From: Desulfocapsa sp. | Lineage (GTDB): Bacteria; Desulfobacterota; Desulfobulbia; Desulfobulbales; Desulfocapsaceae | Length of the DNA: 37,732 bases | Assembly (NCBI GenBank): GCA_022712975.1 | Contig: JAFLJO010000099.1 | Location: 1-37,732 of the forward strand | Reading direction: 5' to 3' | Shown: positions 26,651 to 35,662 of the stretch, piece after piece | Position numbering within the stretch: position 1 is the first letter of the stretch | Layout: each line of letters begins with the position of its first letter | Notes under the pieces: model-generated | Databases searched by the model: none | What the model was told of the DNA's origin: nothing | What the model saw: the letters and a program-made list of their open reading frames with translations, nothing else | Program-made: the position numbers and the translations under genes

Positions 26651-27973
26651 TTATAATTCAAGCATTTTTCGATCAAGTATTTCCACTTGACGACGTACCG
26701 AAGTATCATGCCTGCAACGTTCAGAGACAACTTTTACAGCATGAAGGACTGTTGCATGATTACGATTAAAAGTCTTCCCAATACTTTCAAGAGACTCTTT
26801 TGTATACTTGCGGCCTAGATACATTGCTACCTGACGCGGGAAAGCTATTACCCTCTTTCTTGAGCGGGATTGCAAATCTTTATAACTGACATTGAACTCT
26901 CGACTAATCATCTCACCTATCAGTTCCGTGGTCAGATTTCCGGGAAGCCCTATAACATCAGCCACAATTTCCCGCACCATCTCCATATCCACAGGTCCGC
27001 CAAGAAGCGAAACTCTGGCACTGAGTGAAAGAAGTGTAGATTCTATGCGACGTACATCACCCTGAACCTGCTGACTTATATAGGAAATTACATTTTCAGA
27101 AAGATCAAGCCCACCCTGTGCAGCCTTATGTTCTACAATGCGATACCTGGTTGCCAGGTCTGGCGCCTGAATAGTGGTAGTAAGTCCTGCACTCATGCGC
27201 GATTGCAATTCGTTATCTATTCCTTTGAGATCACGTAGAGGAGTGTTTGCGGTGAGAATTACCCGTTTTCCACTTTTAATAAGTGAATCCAACAGTTCAT
27301 TTAATTCTTCCTGGGTTTTTTTCTTCCCCTTTAAGGTGTGGATATCTTCAACGAGCAAAAAATCGCACTGATCATGAAAAGATGTTTTAAACTGATCCAT
27401 GCTTTTATTTTGAATACAACGTACCATCTCAGAAGAATATTGCTGTGCTGTAATATAACGGAGCCTGGTAGAAGGTGATCCTGCAAGAAGAGTATGGGCT
27501 ACAGCATGAGTCAGATGACTTTTGCCAAGTCCGGTAGAGCTATTAATATAGAGACAGGGTCCCACAGTGTCTTCACCATTGATCATGGACTTACAAGCAG
27601 ACTGAGCTAAGAAATTAGACTCACCAAGCATAAAAGCATCAAAGGTGTAACGGGGATGAAGAGAACGAACAAAAGATCTTTTTTCAGGGATATGTGGCAA
27701 ACGAAGCTGACCCTTTGCTTGTGCAACGGGAAGTATGGGAACTTCTTTATCACAAAGCATTACTGTACAGGAAGAACTACTAAGATCAGTAACTATTTTC
27801 TGAATAGTTGTAAGATGATTCCGATCAAGGTGAGCCCTGTAAAATCGATCGGGACAACCAAGTCGAATCTGATCGGCATCGGAAGCGATACATTCAAGAG
27901 GGTCGATCCAAAGGTTAAAGATTGCATCGCCAAGACGTTCCTTCAACACTGTTTTTGCCTGTTCCCACACCAT
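26651..27973 (-). CDS. dnaA: Chromosomal replication initiator protein DnaA, divergent
   Basis: AAA+ initiator that binds oriC and loads the helicase. The 440 residues follow DnaA: domain I (about 1-75), linker, AAA+ domain (about 105-320) and the C-terminal DNA-binding helix-turn-helix (SIGKTFNRNHATVLHAVKVV). Several landmarks deviate. Walker A reads NSSTGLGKS (144-152), so the first Gly of GxxxxGK[ST] is Ser. Walker B reads LLVED (206-210) with Glu for the first Asp. The DNA-binding signature is RNHATV (404-409) where RDH[ST]TV is usual. Arg finger SRM (258-260) is kept. AAGGA precedes the ATG. dnaN is not adjacent. It could be a functional but diverged DnaA, or one of two copies. Confidence 0.9.
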   Translation of the reverse strand: MVWEQAKTVLKERLGDAIFNLWIDPLECIASDADQIRLGCPDRFYRAHLDRNHLTTIQKIVTDLSSSSCTVMLCDKEVPILPVAQAKGQLRLPHIPEKRSFVRSLHPRYTFDAFMLGESNFLAQSACKSMINGEDTVGPCLYINSSTGLGKSHLTHAVAHTLLAGSPSTRLRYITAQQYSSEMVRCIQNKSMDQFKTSFHDQCDFLLVEDIHTLKGKKKTQEELNELLDSLIKSGKRVILTANTPLRDLKGIDNELQSRMSAGLTTTIQAPDLATRYRIVEHKAAQGGLDLSENVISYISQQVQGDVRRIESTLLSLSARVSLLGGPVDMEMVREIVADVIGLPGNLTTELIGEMISREFNVSYKDLQSRSRKRVIAFPRQVAMYLGRKYTKESLESIGKTFNRNHATVLHAVKVVSERCRHDTSVRRQVEILDRKMLEL

Positions 27974-28458
27974 ATTTCTTCCTTAACCCACAATTTCCAA
28001 CAACGAAAATACGCCATAGTCGCCGATTATACGGCTTTTGCCACGTCTACAATATATATATTTCTCGAAAGTGCTCATTTGAAAAGAAGAAACAAAGTTC
28101 ATCTCTTCCGGTTTCGACGGGATACGGAGGTAGGATTCACCGCCGCAACTCATGCAGGGGAATTAACTCTATTTTCATTTTTTGGTCAAAGCCGATTTTG
28201 ACATATTTTCCTATCAGTACCACATATTATCACACCATATATGAATCGCCCGACAGGTAAGGGATTACAGGCAAAGCCTTTTCAAAACCCTTTATCCATG
28301 GGACAAACAGAGGTCACTTAGCAATCCTCTGTTATCCTCACATCTTAGTCTATATCAGGGAAAGTTATTAACAAAACCATCTTTTTCTTTAACTATAAAT
28401 TACTCAATTTATCTATACATTATGCGATATATCTAGATATCCCCATGGCCCAAAGTAA
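27974..28458. other. dnaA upstream region, possible replication-origin features
   Basis: A stretch of 485 bases without a supported gene. Weak DnaA-box-like sites are TTATCCATG (28292-28300) and TTATCCTCA (28332-28340, one mismatch to TTATCCACA). They are followed by an AT-rich tract (about 28380-28440) that might unwind. No perfect consensus box is present and no cluster is evident, so oriC is only a possibility. Confidence 0.3.
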
Positions 28459-28535
28459 ATGACTACGCTATATCAAGGAGTACGCTGGTTTAGAGAAGAT
28501 TTCTTTTTTTATTTTTTTTACCAGGGAAGAAAGAA

Positions 28536-28615
28536 GGGTCAGGTCTCAACATCCAACACCTCCCCAATAATTCCAGGAAACAATAGGGAACAATCGTGGT
28601 CTGTCCCTATTTTCC
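28536..28615. repeat. REP-like palindrome remnant
   Basis: A GGGTCAGGTCTC stretch (28536-28547) is followed by an inverted repeat AATAGGGA (28582-28589) / TCCCTATT (28604-28611), extended by GGAA and TTCC with a 2-base bulge. Such GGTC-rich sequences and GTCTGTCCCTATT-type palindromes often accompany REP-associated transposases. No transposase is present here, so this would be a solitary or decayed copy. Confidence 0.35.
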
Positions 28616-28626
28616 ACAGTGTAGCA

Positions 28627-28659
28627 TTGACAATCGCATCACCTTACCTTAAAGTAAGG
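28627..28659 (+). promoter_or_regulatory. vapBC promoter with operator-like inverted repeat
   Basis: TTGACA (28627-28632), 17-base spacer, TAAAGT (28650-28655). An inverted repeat CCTTAC (28642-28647) / GTAAGG (28654-28659) overlaps the -10, a fitting place for the VapB operator. GAGGTG lies 7 bases before the vapB ATG. Confidence 0.6.
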
Positions 28660-28691
28660 AAAAGAACCAATTTCAAGAAAAGAGGTGACGC

Positions 28692-28931
28692 ATGCTAAGT
28701 TCAACCATAACGACCAAAGGTCAAATTACCATCCCAAAGGATATCAGAAACATCCTGAATATCGGTAAAGGAGATAGAATTGAATTCTTGGTAGATACTA
28801 GTGGTTCAGTCACAATTTTGCCTGTCACAGCTGATATCAAGACATTAAAAGAGTTAGTGCCTAAACCAAAAAAATATGTCTCATTAGATGATATGAAAAA
28901 TGCCATTAGAGACCATGGTGGCAGATCTTGA
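28692..28931 (+). CDS. vapB: VapB antitoxin, AbrB/SpoVT type
   Basis: A 79-residue antitoxin. Residues 1-48 form the swapped-hairpin AbrB DNA-binding domain (SSTITTKGQITIPKDIRNILNIGKGDRIEFLVDTSGSVTILPV); the C-terminal segment (LDDMKNAIRDHGGRS) should bind the toxin. The stop codon overlaps the toxin start, so translation is coupled. It represses its own promoter in known systems, and a palindrome sits over the -10. Confidence 0.9.
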   Translation: MLSSTITTKGQITIPKDIRNILNIGKGDRIEFLVDTSGSVTILPVTADIKTLKELVPKPKKYVSLDDMKNAIRDHGGRS

Positions 28932-29347
28932 TTGGAATAGACACAAATATACTCGTTCGCTACATCGCACAAGATGATGAATTGCAATCCCACATTGCCA
29001 CAGAATTTATTGAAAATTATTGTTCAAATGACAATAAAATATTCGTTAACCATTTGGTTATTTGTGAATTGGTTTGGGTGTTGAAAAAATGCTACAAACT
29101 ATCAAAGCCTAAAACTATTAATGTCATTCAGCATATTCTTCAGATCTCACAATTTAGCATAGAAAATGCTCAAATAATCTGGCAAGCATTAACAGATTAT
29201 AAAAAAGGTTCAGCTGATTTTGCAGACTATGTAGTTGGGCGAACCAATATATTTAACAATTGCGACGAAACAATAACTTTTGACAAAAAAGCTAGTGAAT
29301 CAAATGGATTCTCGTTATTATCTACGAATATGAACTCAAAAAACTGA
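28928..29347 (+). CDS. vapC: VapC toxin, PIN-domain ribonuclease
   Basis: A 139-residue PIN-domain endoribonuclease. Acidic metal-binding residues are visible: Asp5 in IGIDTNILVRY, Glu47 in ICELVW, Asp97 and Asp100 in SADFADYVVG, and a late Asp in TFDKKA. It starts with TTG inside the vapB stop (TTGA overlap). VapC toxins cut tRNA or rRNA; the target cannot be inferred. The pair lies between the dnaA upstream region and a gene remnant, suggesting accessory DNA. Confidence 0.9.
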   Translation: MIGIDTNILVRYIAQDDELQSHIATEFIENYCSNDNKIFVNHLVICELVWVLKKCYKLSKPKTINVIQHILQISQFSIENAQIIWQALTDYKKGSADFADYVVGRTNIFNNCDETITFDKKASESNGFSLLSTNMNSKN

Positions 29348-29422
29348 TACCAACACATCTTGCCCCCTGTGTCAGGATAGTTGTCGCCTCTTCTTGGAGA
29401 GTTGTGAGTCAAATTATGTGAA

Positions 29423-29539
29423 GTGTCTCCCCTGAACATTGTAGAAAATCAGCCGGATTTTCCTTTTCCTGATGAGTTATTGTTTACTCTGGATAATGGG
29501 TGGCTGGAGCAGGAAAGCTGGCAGGCAGCGAATCTGTGA
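29423..29539 (+). pseudogene. C-terminal fragment of an unidentified protein
   Basis: A 38-codon frame from GTG, with a stop three codons before the GTC at 29408, reads as natural protein sequence (SPLNIVENQPDFPFPDELLF, then a Trp/Glu/Gln-rich end). It has no ribosome binding site and no start of its own. It is probably the 3' end of a gene lost when the VapBC segment arrived. Family not recognised. Confidence 0.4.
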
Positions 29540-29554
29540 TCCTATTCTGGATCA

Positions 29555-31036
29555 TCATTCTAAATTACCATTCTGTATGGAAACTATCCCCTGAATACGG
29601 TCAATCTCAGCCAGGGATTTAACATAAATAATATCGATTCTGTTTTCCTGGCTCAGTGCCTGAGAATAGGCATCCTGCGCAATTAGAACATCAAGTGTGG
29701 TTGCGCTGCCAGCATCAAATTTTACCTGTTCCGCTTCAAGCCGTTTTAATGTTGCTATACTTGTTTTTCTGGTGGCTTCCATGGCCTTGATCGCCAGATT
29801 TACATCACGAACAGTGGTACGAATGGATTTTTTTACCTGCAGCCGTAACAGTTTGGCATCGGTTTTAGCTTTTCTGTGAATAGCCATGGCCTGTACAAGA
29901 ACTCCCTTTGCATGGGAATTTTGTAATGGCACCGAAAAATTAAGTCCAACCTGCCATCTTGTATCAGGTTTATCAAATGCAATATCTACGGCATCTCCAT
30001 ACGCACCATCGGTTCCGCCATAGCCGACGCTACCAGCCATGGCAAGAGATGGCCTGGTATTGTCTGTTGCAACTGCTGTCTGTATTCTTGCCGCTTCGAT
30101 ATTCAAGTCGGCTGCCTTGATGTCCGGACGGTTGGATAGTGCATTAGTAAGTATGCCTTCCAGGTCCAGGTGAACTGGAGTTGTTTGCGGAGTGTCAGTA
30201 GGATGCAGCGGAATAAACCAGTTCTCACTGTTAAGGAGCAATTTCAGCTCGTCTTCAGCTACACCGATTGCCCGTTCAGCAGCAATGAGCGTTTCTTCAC
30301 GCCGGGCTACTTCTGATTGCGGCTGATACAATTCAATTTGAGCAAGTTTTCCCGCTTCAATTTTTACCTTTATCTCTTCAAGAAGCGTTTTGGCAAGGGT
30401 CAAAGAAAGTTGCTGTACTTCTATATCCTGCAACGCAAAAACCAGATCCCAATAGGCGCTTTTGACCAGTGCTGCAAGGTCTGCTGCCTGGCTGTTCACC
30501 AAAAAACCAGAGGCAGCCAGTTGTTTTTTGGCCGCCTGTATCTCAGCTGTCTGTATATCTGTGCCCCAGCCCTTTAGCAGTGGTTGACTGACACCTAATG
30601 AGAGTATTGAACTATAGGCAGGATCGATAAGCATGTTGTCCATATCGCTGTCAAAACGATTGTTGCTCCAGCCCATATTCACTTCAGTACCGGTGGCAAA
30701 TGTTTTTTGCAGCTCCCCGCTGAGATAAGCAGTGTTCTCTTCTTCGGCAGCACCTACATGCATTGGAGTGAGTTCTTTATTCACAGTCCCTATTTCTGCC
30801 AATAAAAGAGTATCAAATTTACCTTCAACGCTTTGGACAGCACCTTCTGCAATTATTACGTCTTCCCTCCTAAGCTTAAGGTTAAGGTTGTTTGCCAAAG
30901 CCTGCTCCACAGCCAGGCTCAATGAAAGATCAATGCCCTTTGTATTTCTTTCTTGTTGGTACTGCTCAGCTTGAAGAAAAACCGGCAACAGCAGTATCAG
31001 ACAGAATATTACTAAAAAAGAGTTTTGTTTCTGCAT
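29555..31036 (-). CDS. TolC-family outer-membrane efflux protein
   Basis: Outer-membrane/periplasmic channel of a tripartite pump. The 493 residues begin with a signal peptide (about 1-23, ending LQA) and contain two outer-membrane-efflux repeats with long coiled-coil helices: ALANNLNLKLRREDVIIAEG, LGVSQPLLKGWG...EIQAAKKQLA and ALSNRPDIKAADLNIEAARIQ, VGLNFSVPLQNSHAKG. It is third in the efflux operon, 3 bases after the RND pump stop. Substrate unknown. Confidence 0.9.
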   Translation of the reverse strand: MQKQNSFLVIFCLILLLPVFLQAEQYQQERNTKGIDLSLSLAVEQALANNLNLKLRREDVIIAEGAVQSVEGKFDTLLLAEIGTVNKELTPMHVGAAEEENTAYLSGELQKTFATGTEVNMGWSNNRFDSDMDNMLIDPAYSSILSLGVSQPLLKGWGTDIQTAEIQAAKKQLAASGFLVNSQAADLAALVKSAYWDLVFALQDIEVQQLSLTLAKTLLEEIKVKIEAGKLAQIELYQPQSEVARREETLIAAERAIGVAEDELKLLLNSENWFIPLHPTDTPQTTPVHLDLEGILTNALSNRPDIKAADLNIEAARIQTAVATDNTRPSLAMAGSVGYGGTDGAYGDAVDIAFDKPDTRWQVGLNFSVPLQNSHAKGVLVQAMAIHRKAKTDAKLLRLQVKKSIRTTVRDVNLAIKAMEATRKTSIATLKRLEAEQVKFDAGSATTLDVLIAQDAYSQALSQENRIDIIYVKSLAEIDRIQGIVSIQNGNLE

Positions 31037-31039
31037 TTT

Positions 31040-34000
31040 TTATCTGTCCTCCTTTATGACTGAAACTCCAGCCAGCCACGGATATGGTTTCCAATAGATT
31101 TCACGGATTCGCTGCCCGGACTTTTTAAAATTATCCGACATTCTCTCCAGCAAATAATAAAGCGTTGGCACCACAATCAGGGTCATGAATGTGGCAACCA
31201 CAAGGCCAAAGATAATAACCACTGCCATTGAACTCCACCATTGACTGGATTCACTGACCCATGAGATGCTCAAGGAATGAAAATCATAGGAAATTCCGGT
31301 GACCATGGGGATAAGACCCAGTATCGTGGTAACGGCTGTTAGTATTACTGGGCGCAGACGGGTAGCTCCTGCTGAAACCACAGCCTGCTTCAAATCATAG
31401 CCCCTCTTGCGCAGTTTATTCGTATAATCAATAAGAACAATTGCATTGTTTACCACGACTCCAGCAAGAGAAATCACTCCGACCCCGGTCATGATAATGC
31501 CAAAGGGTGACTCAAACAGAGTCAGTCCGAGAAATACTCCTCCCAGTGAAAGAATGACCGAGGTCATGATAATAAATGGCTGGCTGATGGAGTTAAACAT
31601 GCTCACCAGAACAAGAAAAACCAGTAACAGAGCAACCAGAAAGGCCTTTGACAGAAAATCTTCTGATTCCTGCTGGAACTCGAACTCACCGGTAAATTTT
31701 ATTGAATATCCGGCAGGAACAGGTAGATCCTGAAGAATTTTTGCGGCCTGTTCCCTTACAACCGGACCAGGAATTTTGGTCTCGTCAACATTGGCCATCA
31801 CTGTCACCACGCGTTCGTTATTGATACGGATGATATCGCCAAGAGATCCGGCAAAGCTTACGGTGGCAATGGTGGAGAGAGGAACCATCTGCCCGGAAGG
31901 TGTCGGCATCATCAATTCATGCAGGATATCTACAACCTCACGATCCTTTTGCTGAAGCTGTACAGTAATGTCATAATCATCATCTCCTTCTCTGAACGAT
32001 GAGACTTCAAGACCGTTATATGCGCTTTTTAAAGCAAAGCCTATACTGTCAGTTGTAAGCCCAAACAGTGCGGCTTTTTGACGATCAACCAGCACCTGAA
32101 CCGATGGAATCCCCTCAACAAAATCATCACGGACATCATCAATATATGGAACCTGTGAGAGAATATCTTTGATACTTTTAGCAATTTGTCCAAGTATAAC
32201 AAAGTTGTCTCCTGCTATTTCAATGTTGATAGGGGCGCCGGTGGGTGGTCCTTCTTCTTCCATGGCAATGGTGATTTTCCCGCCTGGAATATCTTTCATT
32301 CGTTCCCTTATCTCAGCCACTGTTTGATGGGATGAACGTGTCCGCTTATCAAGTTCAATAAAACGAACACCAACATGATTTGGTGTATGAGATGCAAAAA
32401 CGGAACCAGCACCTGCGGAGACAACACCCTGCATATAGACATTTTTGATATTCTTCAGATCACTTGGGCCATGGTATTCTTCACCATCCGGAGTTTCATG
32501 TTTTTTAGGTGCCAGAGCCGTAAATGGAGTTATTTGTGAGTCCGCTTTACTTTCCATGGTTGTTGTTTGCACTCCGGCAATGGCAAGTTCAACACGTTGA
32601 ATAATCTGATCGATATAATTAAGCCCAGCACCTTCAGGAACATCCACATTGACGAAAATTCCATTTGGCTCAATATCAGGAAAGAACTCAACCGGTTTTT
32701 CAAGCCCGATCACCAGCAGCCAGCTTTGAATCATGAGAATCAGAGTGCAGAAAGCAAGACCAATAATGGTAAATGGTTTCTCCAATGCTCCGTACAAAAT
32801 TCTTCCATAGAAGGAGAGGAAAAAACCTTTTATCTCTACTGGTTTTTTAACTGCTGCCGCTATTTCCGACACACTTTTTTCCGTTACTGAATCACTCTTT
32901 TTTACTTTCATGAACAGTGAGACCATGGCCGGATTGATCACCAAAGCTACAAAAAGACTGGAGGAAAGGGTGACAATCAAGGTGAGCGGCAGATAGCTCA
33001 TAAATTCGCCCATGATTCCCGGCCAGAAGAGCATGGGAGAAAACGCTGCAATGGTGGTGACAGTGGAGCCGATAACCGGATAGGCGACCTCAGACGTTGC
33101 CTGCATTGCTGCATTAAACCGTCCGACACCCTGTTCCATAAAGCGATGGATGTTTTCCACAATGACAATGGCATTATCAACCAGCATACCAAGTGCCAGG
33201 GTGAGGCTGAAAAGAACCACCATGTTCAGGGTGATCCCCATCAAATGAAGAATGATAAAGGAAAGCAGCATGGAAAACGGAATGGCAAGGCTGACCAGTA
33301 TGGCATTGCGGATACCAAGCACAAAGAAAATAACAATCAGGACAAGCACAAGACCTGAGAGGATATTGTTTTCAAGATCCGCCACCATTAATTCAATGTC
33401 ACGGGACTTGTCCAGCACTTTGGATATTTCAGTACCCGCTGGCCAGGAAATACGATCTTCAGCAATTATTGTATCCACGGCTTTGCTGATACTGATAATA
33501 TTTTCACCGGATCGTTTTTTTACAGAGAGATTCACCGCTGCGCGTCCATTCAATCGGGAGCGACTGCTTTCCTCCTTAAAACCGTCAATAACCTGGGCGA
33601 CATCTTTTAAATAGACCGGTTGACCATTATGCGTTGTAAGCACCAGCCCATAGATTTCTTCCGGTGTCGTAAACTCCCCAGGAACCCGAAGCTGAAAGCG
33701 GCCGTTACCAAGCTGAATAGTCCCGCCGGAAGTGTTCTGATTCTCACTCTGTACAATTTCCTCAAACGATCCTATACTGAGACCATAATAAGCAAGTTTT
33801 TTGGGGAATACCTCTACCCGGATTTCCCGTTCAAGGCCGCCTGTGACTTCGACTTCCAGAACCCCGGTGATTCCTTCAATCTCATCTTTAAGATCATCGG
33901 CAATATCTTTCAGACAGGGCAGACCGCATGTACCACTCAATGAAAAAACCACGATGGGCATTTCTGATAAGTTCACTTCAAAAACGGATGGGTCTTCTTC

Positions 34001-34369
34001 CAGATCGCCGGGCAATTCACCAAGTGCCTCGTCAACCTTGTCTTTTACATCCAGCAGTGCCTTATCTATATCGGTACCGGTAGTGAATTCAATATTGATA
34101 ACGGAAAGACCTTCTGAACTGACCGACTGGATTTTTTTCAAGCCATCGAGTCCTTTCAGCTTCTTTTCAATTTCAATAGTTACCGCTGTCTCCATATCAG
34201 TTGGCGAGACCCCACGATAACTCGTTGAGACAAATACATTGGGAATGATTATATCAGGGTCACTTTCCCTGGGCATCACCTGATAACTATATACTCCGAT
34301 AATTATCAGGAGAATTGCCAGAACACTAACCGTCGTACTCTTTTTGACAGCAGTATCGGAGATGATCAC
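31040..34369 (-). CDS. RND-family multidrug/metal efflux permease
   Basis: Inner-membrane proton antiporter of 1109 residues, AcrB/MdtB-like, with twelve expected membrane helices. Helix 4 carries LALGMLVDNAIVIVENI (around residue 400); AcrB has two Asp where this has Asp-Asn, a variant common in several RND subfamilies. Other marks are PRESDPDI, RVPGEF in the porter domain and GVVVNNAIVLIDYTNKLRKRG in helix 10. A Cys-x3-Cys (TCGLPC, about 147-152) lies in the porter domain. It starts with GTG overlapping the stop of the membrane fusion gene (GTGA). Drug or ion specificity cannot be decided. Confidence 0.93.
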   Translation of the reverse strand: MIISDTAVKKSTTVSVLAILLIIIGVYSYQVMPRESDPDIIIPNVFVSTSYRGVSPTDMETAVTIEIEKKLKGLDGLKKIQSVSSEGLSVINIEFTTGTDIDKALLDVKDKVDEALGELPGDLEEDPSVFEVNLSEMPIVVFSLSGTCGLPCLKDIADDLKDEIEGITGVLEVEVTGGLEREIRVEVFPKKLAYYGLSIGSFEEIVQSENQNTSGGTIQLGNGRFQLRVPGEFTTPEEIYGLVLTTHNGQPVYLKDVAQVIDGFKEESSRSRLNGRAAVNLSVKKRSGENIISISKAVDTIIAEDRISWPAGTEISKVLDKSRDIELMVADLENNILSGLVLVLIVIFFVLGIRNAILVSLAIPFSMLLSFIILHLMGITLNMVVLFSLTLALGMLVDNAIVIVENIHRFMEQGVGRFNAAMQATSEVAYPVIGSTVTTIAAFSPMLFWPGIMGEFMSYLPLTLIVTLSSSLFVALVINPAMVSLFMKVKKSDSVTEKSVSEIAAAVKKPVEIKGFFLSFYGRILYGALEKPFTIIGLAFCTLILMIQSWLLVIGLEKPVEFFPDIEPNGIFVNVDVPEGAGLNYIDQIIQRVELAIAGVQTTTMESKADSQITPFTALAPKKHETPDGEEYHGPSDLKNIKNVYMQGVVSAGAGSVFASHTPNHVGVRFIELDKRTRSSHQTVAEIRERMKDIPGGKITIAMEEEGPPTGAPINIEIAGDNFVILGQIAKSIKDILSQVPYIDDVRDDFVEGIPSVQVLVDRQKAALFGLTTDSIGFALKSAYNGLEVSSFREGDDDYDITVQLQQKDREVVDILHELMMPTPSGQMVPLSTIATVSFAGSLGDIIRINNERVVTVMANVDETKIPGPVVREQAAKILQDLPVPAGYSIKFTGEFEFQQESEDFLSKAFLVALLLVFLVLVSMFNSISQPFIIMTSVILSLGGVFLGLTLFESPFGIIMTGVGVISLAGVVVNNAIVLIDYTNKLRKRGYDLKQAVVSAGATRLRPVILTAVTTILGLIPMVTGISYDFHSLSISWVSESSQWWSSMAVVIIFGLVVATFMTLIVVPTLYYLLERMSDNFKKSGQRIREIYWKPYPWLAGVSVIKEDR

Positions 34370-35523
34370 AGGGTCAGATCTCCTGGATTGGTCACAGCCT
34401 TGACAACTTTAATTTTCTGTCCATCTTCAACATCCCGGTGACCTTCTATCAGAAGTTTGTCTCCAGATTTAAGGCCCTCTGTTATCTCAACCATCCATTG
34501 TTCCATGATCCCGAGACTAACATTGCGCTTTTCTGCTGCACCTTCCTTTTCAACAAAAACAAATTGCTCATCGTTTCTGGAAATCACGCTGTAAAAGGGT
34601 ATGCTAATAGCATTCGTCACAGTGCTTTTGACGATATCGGCACGGACAAACATACCGGGAAAAATCCTTCCATCACTGTTATCTACTTCCACCTCTAGGT
34701 TATATATTCTGGCAAAGCTTTCAGGCGACGGAGAGAGAAAGTGGATGGGCCCAACAATTTTTTCATTTCCGAGTGCCTTGATAGTCAATTCAATGGTATG
34801 CAGCTTACTGACAGCGTTGACATCTGATTCAGGAATACCGATAATCGCCTTTAACTGATCGATTTTCAGGATTTCTGCAATGGGATCGGCAACAGAAAGA
34901 AGCAGACCAACCTCGGCATGAAGTGTGCGAATCACCCCATCCATGGGAGCGACAATGGTGCAGCGGGAATATTGTAACTGTGCATATTCCAGATCTGCCC
35001 TGGCTGTCTGCATTCGTGTTTTCCCGGCATCCAGTTCAGAGATGGGGATCGTGCCCTTTTGGTAAAGCTTTTTATCCCGACCATGCTCAGCTTTTTCCAG
35101 GTTGTATGCTGCACGGGCTCGATCCACGGCGATTCGATAGTCGTCGTCTTCGATCTTTGCCATGATATCGCCCTCTTTAACATGATCTCCTTCTGTAACG
35201 AGAACTTCTGTGACTGTACCTCTGCTTTTTGCAAGCAGTTGCAAGCTGGTCCATGGCTCAAAGAAACCAGGTAGATTGATTCGATCATGAATGGAGCCGA
35301 GGAACAGTGTTAGTGTCACCACATTAACTGCTGTTTTTTCCTGTTTGATTGCTGAAGCTTTCTCAGTTGCAATGGATGCACTTTCCTTTTTTATGACTCC
35401 TGCGAGAATAATAATCAGGCCGATCATTAAAAGAAGAAGAAATCCAGGTATGTTGTTCCACAAAAAGTAAACAATTTTTGCCCGCAGTGTCTCGGGAGAA
35501 CGTGGGTGCTTATCCATATCCAT
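34366..35523 (-). CDS. RND efflux periplasmic adaptor (membrane fusion protein)
   Basis: HlyD/AcrA-family adaptor of 385 residues linking the pump to the TolC-like channel. One membrane anchor (about 18-45), then a lipoyl half-motif (LLAKSRGTVTEVLVTEGDHVKEGDIMAKIEDDDY), an alpha-hairpin (AAYNLEKAEHGRDKKLYQKGTIPISELDAGKTRMQTARADLEYAQLQYSR), the second lipoyl half (VAPMDGVIRTLHAEVGLLL), a beta-barrel and a membrane-proximal domain (MVEITEGLKSGDKLLIEGH). Met3 is an alternative start with better spacing to AAAGG. First gene of the efflux operon. Confidence 0.92.
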   Translation of the reverse strand: MDMDKHPRSPETLRAKIVYFLWNNIPGFLLLLMIGLIIILAGVIKKESASIATEKASAIKQEKTAVNVVTLTLFLGSIHDRINLPGFFEPWTSLQLLAKSRGTVTEVLVTEGDHVKEGDIMAKIEDDDYRIAVDRARAAYNLEKAEHGRDKKLYQKGTIPISELDAGKTRMQTARADLEYAQLQYSRCTIVAPMDGVIRTLHAEVGLLLSVADPIAEILKIDQLKAIIGIPESDVNAVSKLHTIELTIKALGNEKIVGPIHFLSPSPESFARIYNLEVEVDNSDGRIFPGMFVRADIVKSTVTNAISIPFYSVISRNDEQFVFVEKEGAAEKRNVSLGIMEQWMVEITEGLKSGDKLLIEGHRDVEDGQKIKVVKAVTNPGDLTL

Positions 35524-35575
35524 TACCTTTGTAAAACTGGTGGTTGAAGTCCATCAAAAATCTGGAAAAAATCAT
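35510..35575 (-). other. Possible 21-codon leader frame before the efflux operon
   Basis: A 21-codon frame ends across the start of the adaptor gene. Upstream, AAGGAGAAGG with an ATG-TCG-AAA-TGA mini-frame overlaps its ATG (AATGA). It could be a translated leader that affects access to the adaptor start, or chance. Low confidence. Confidence 0.2.
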
Positions 35576-35662
35576 TTCGACATATTCCTTCTCCTTAACA
35601 TGAAGGTTGTTAAAAAATGTACAGGTACACCTTAGGCTGAAGTTCCAATAGAGCAAGAACGC

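Noticed and set aside
27656..28201. 181-codon plus-strand frame across the dnaA start
   Set aside because: Antisense to dnaA for most of its length; no start signals or recognisable domain.
28459..28698. 79-codon open frame upstream of vapB
   Set aside because: It runs across the REP-like palindrome and the vapBC promoter and translates to low-complexity, non-protein-like sequence.
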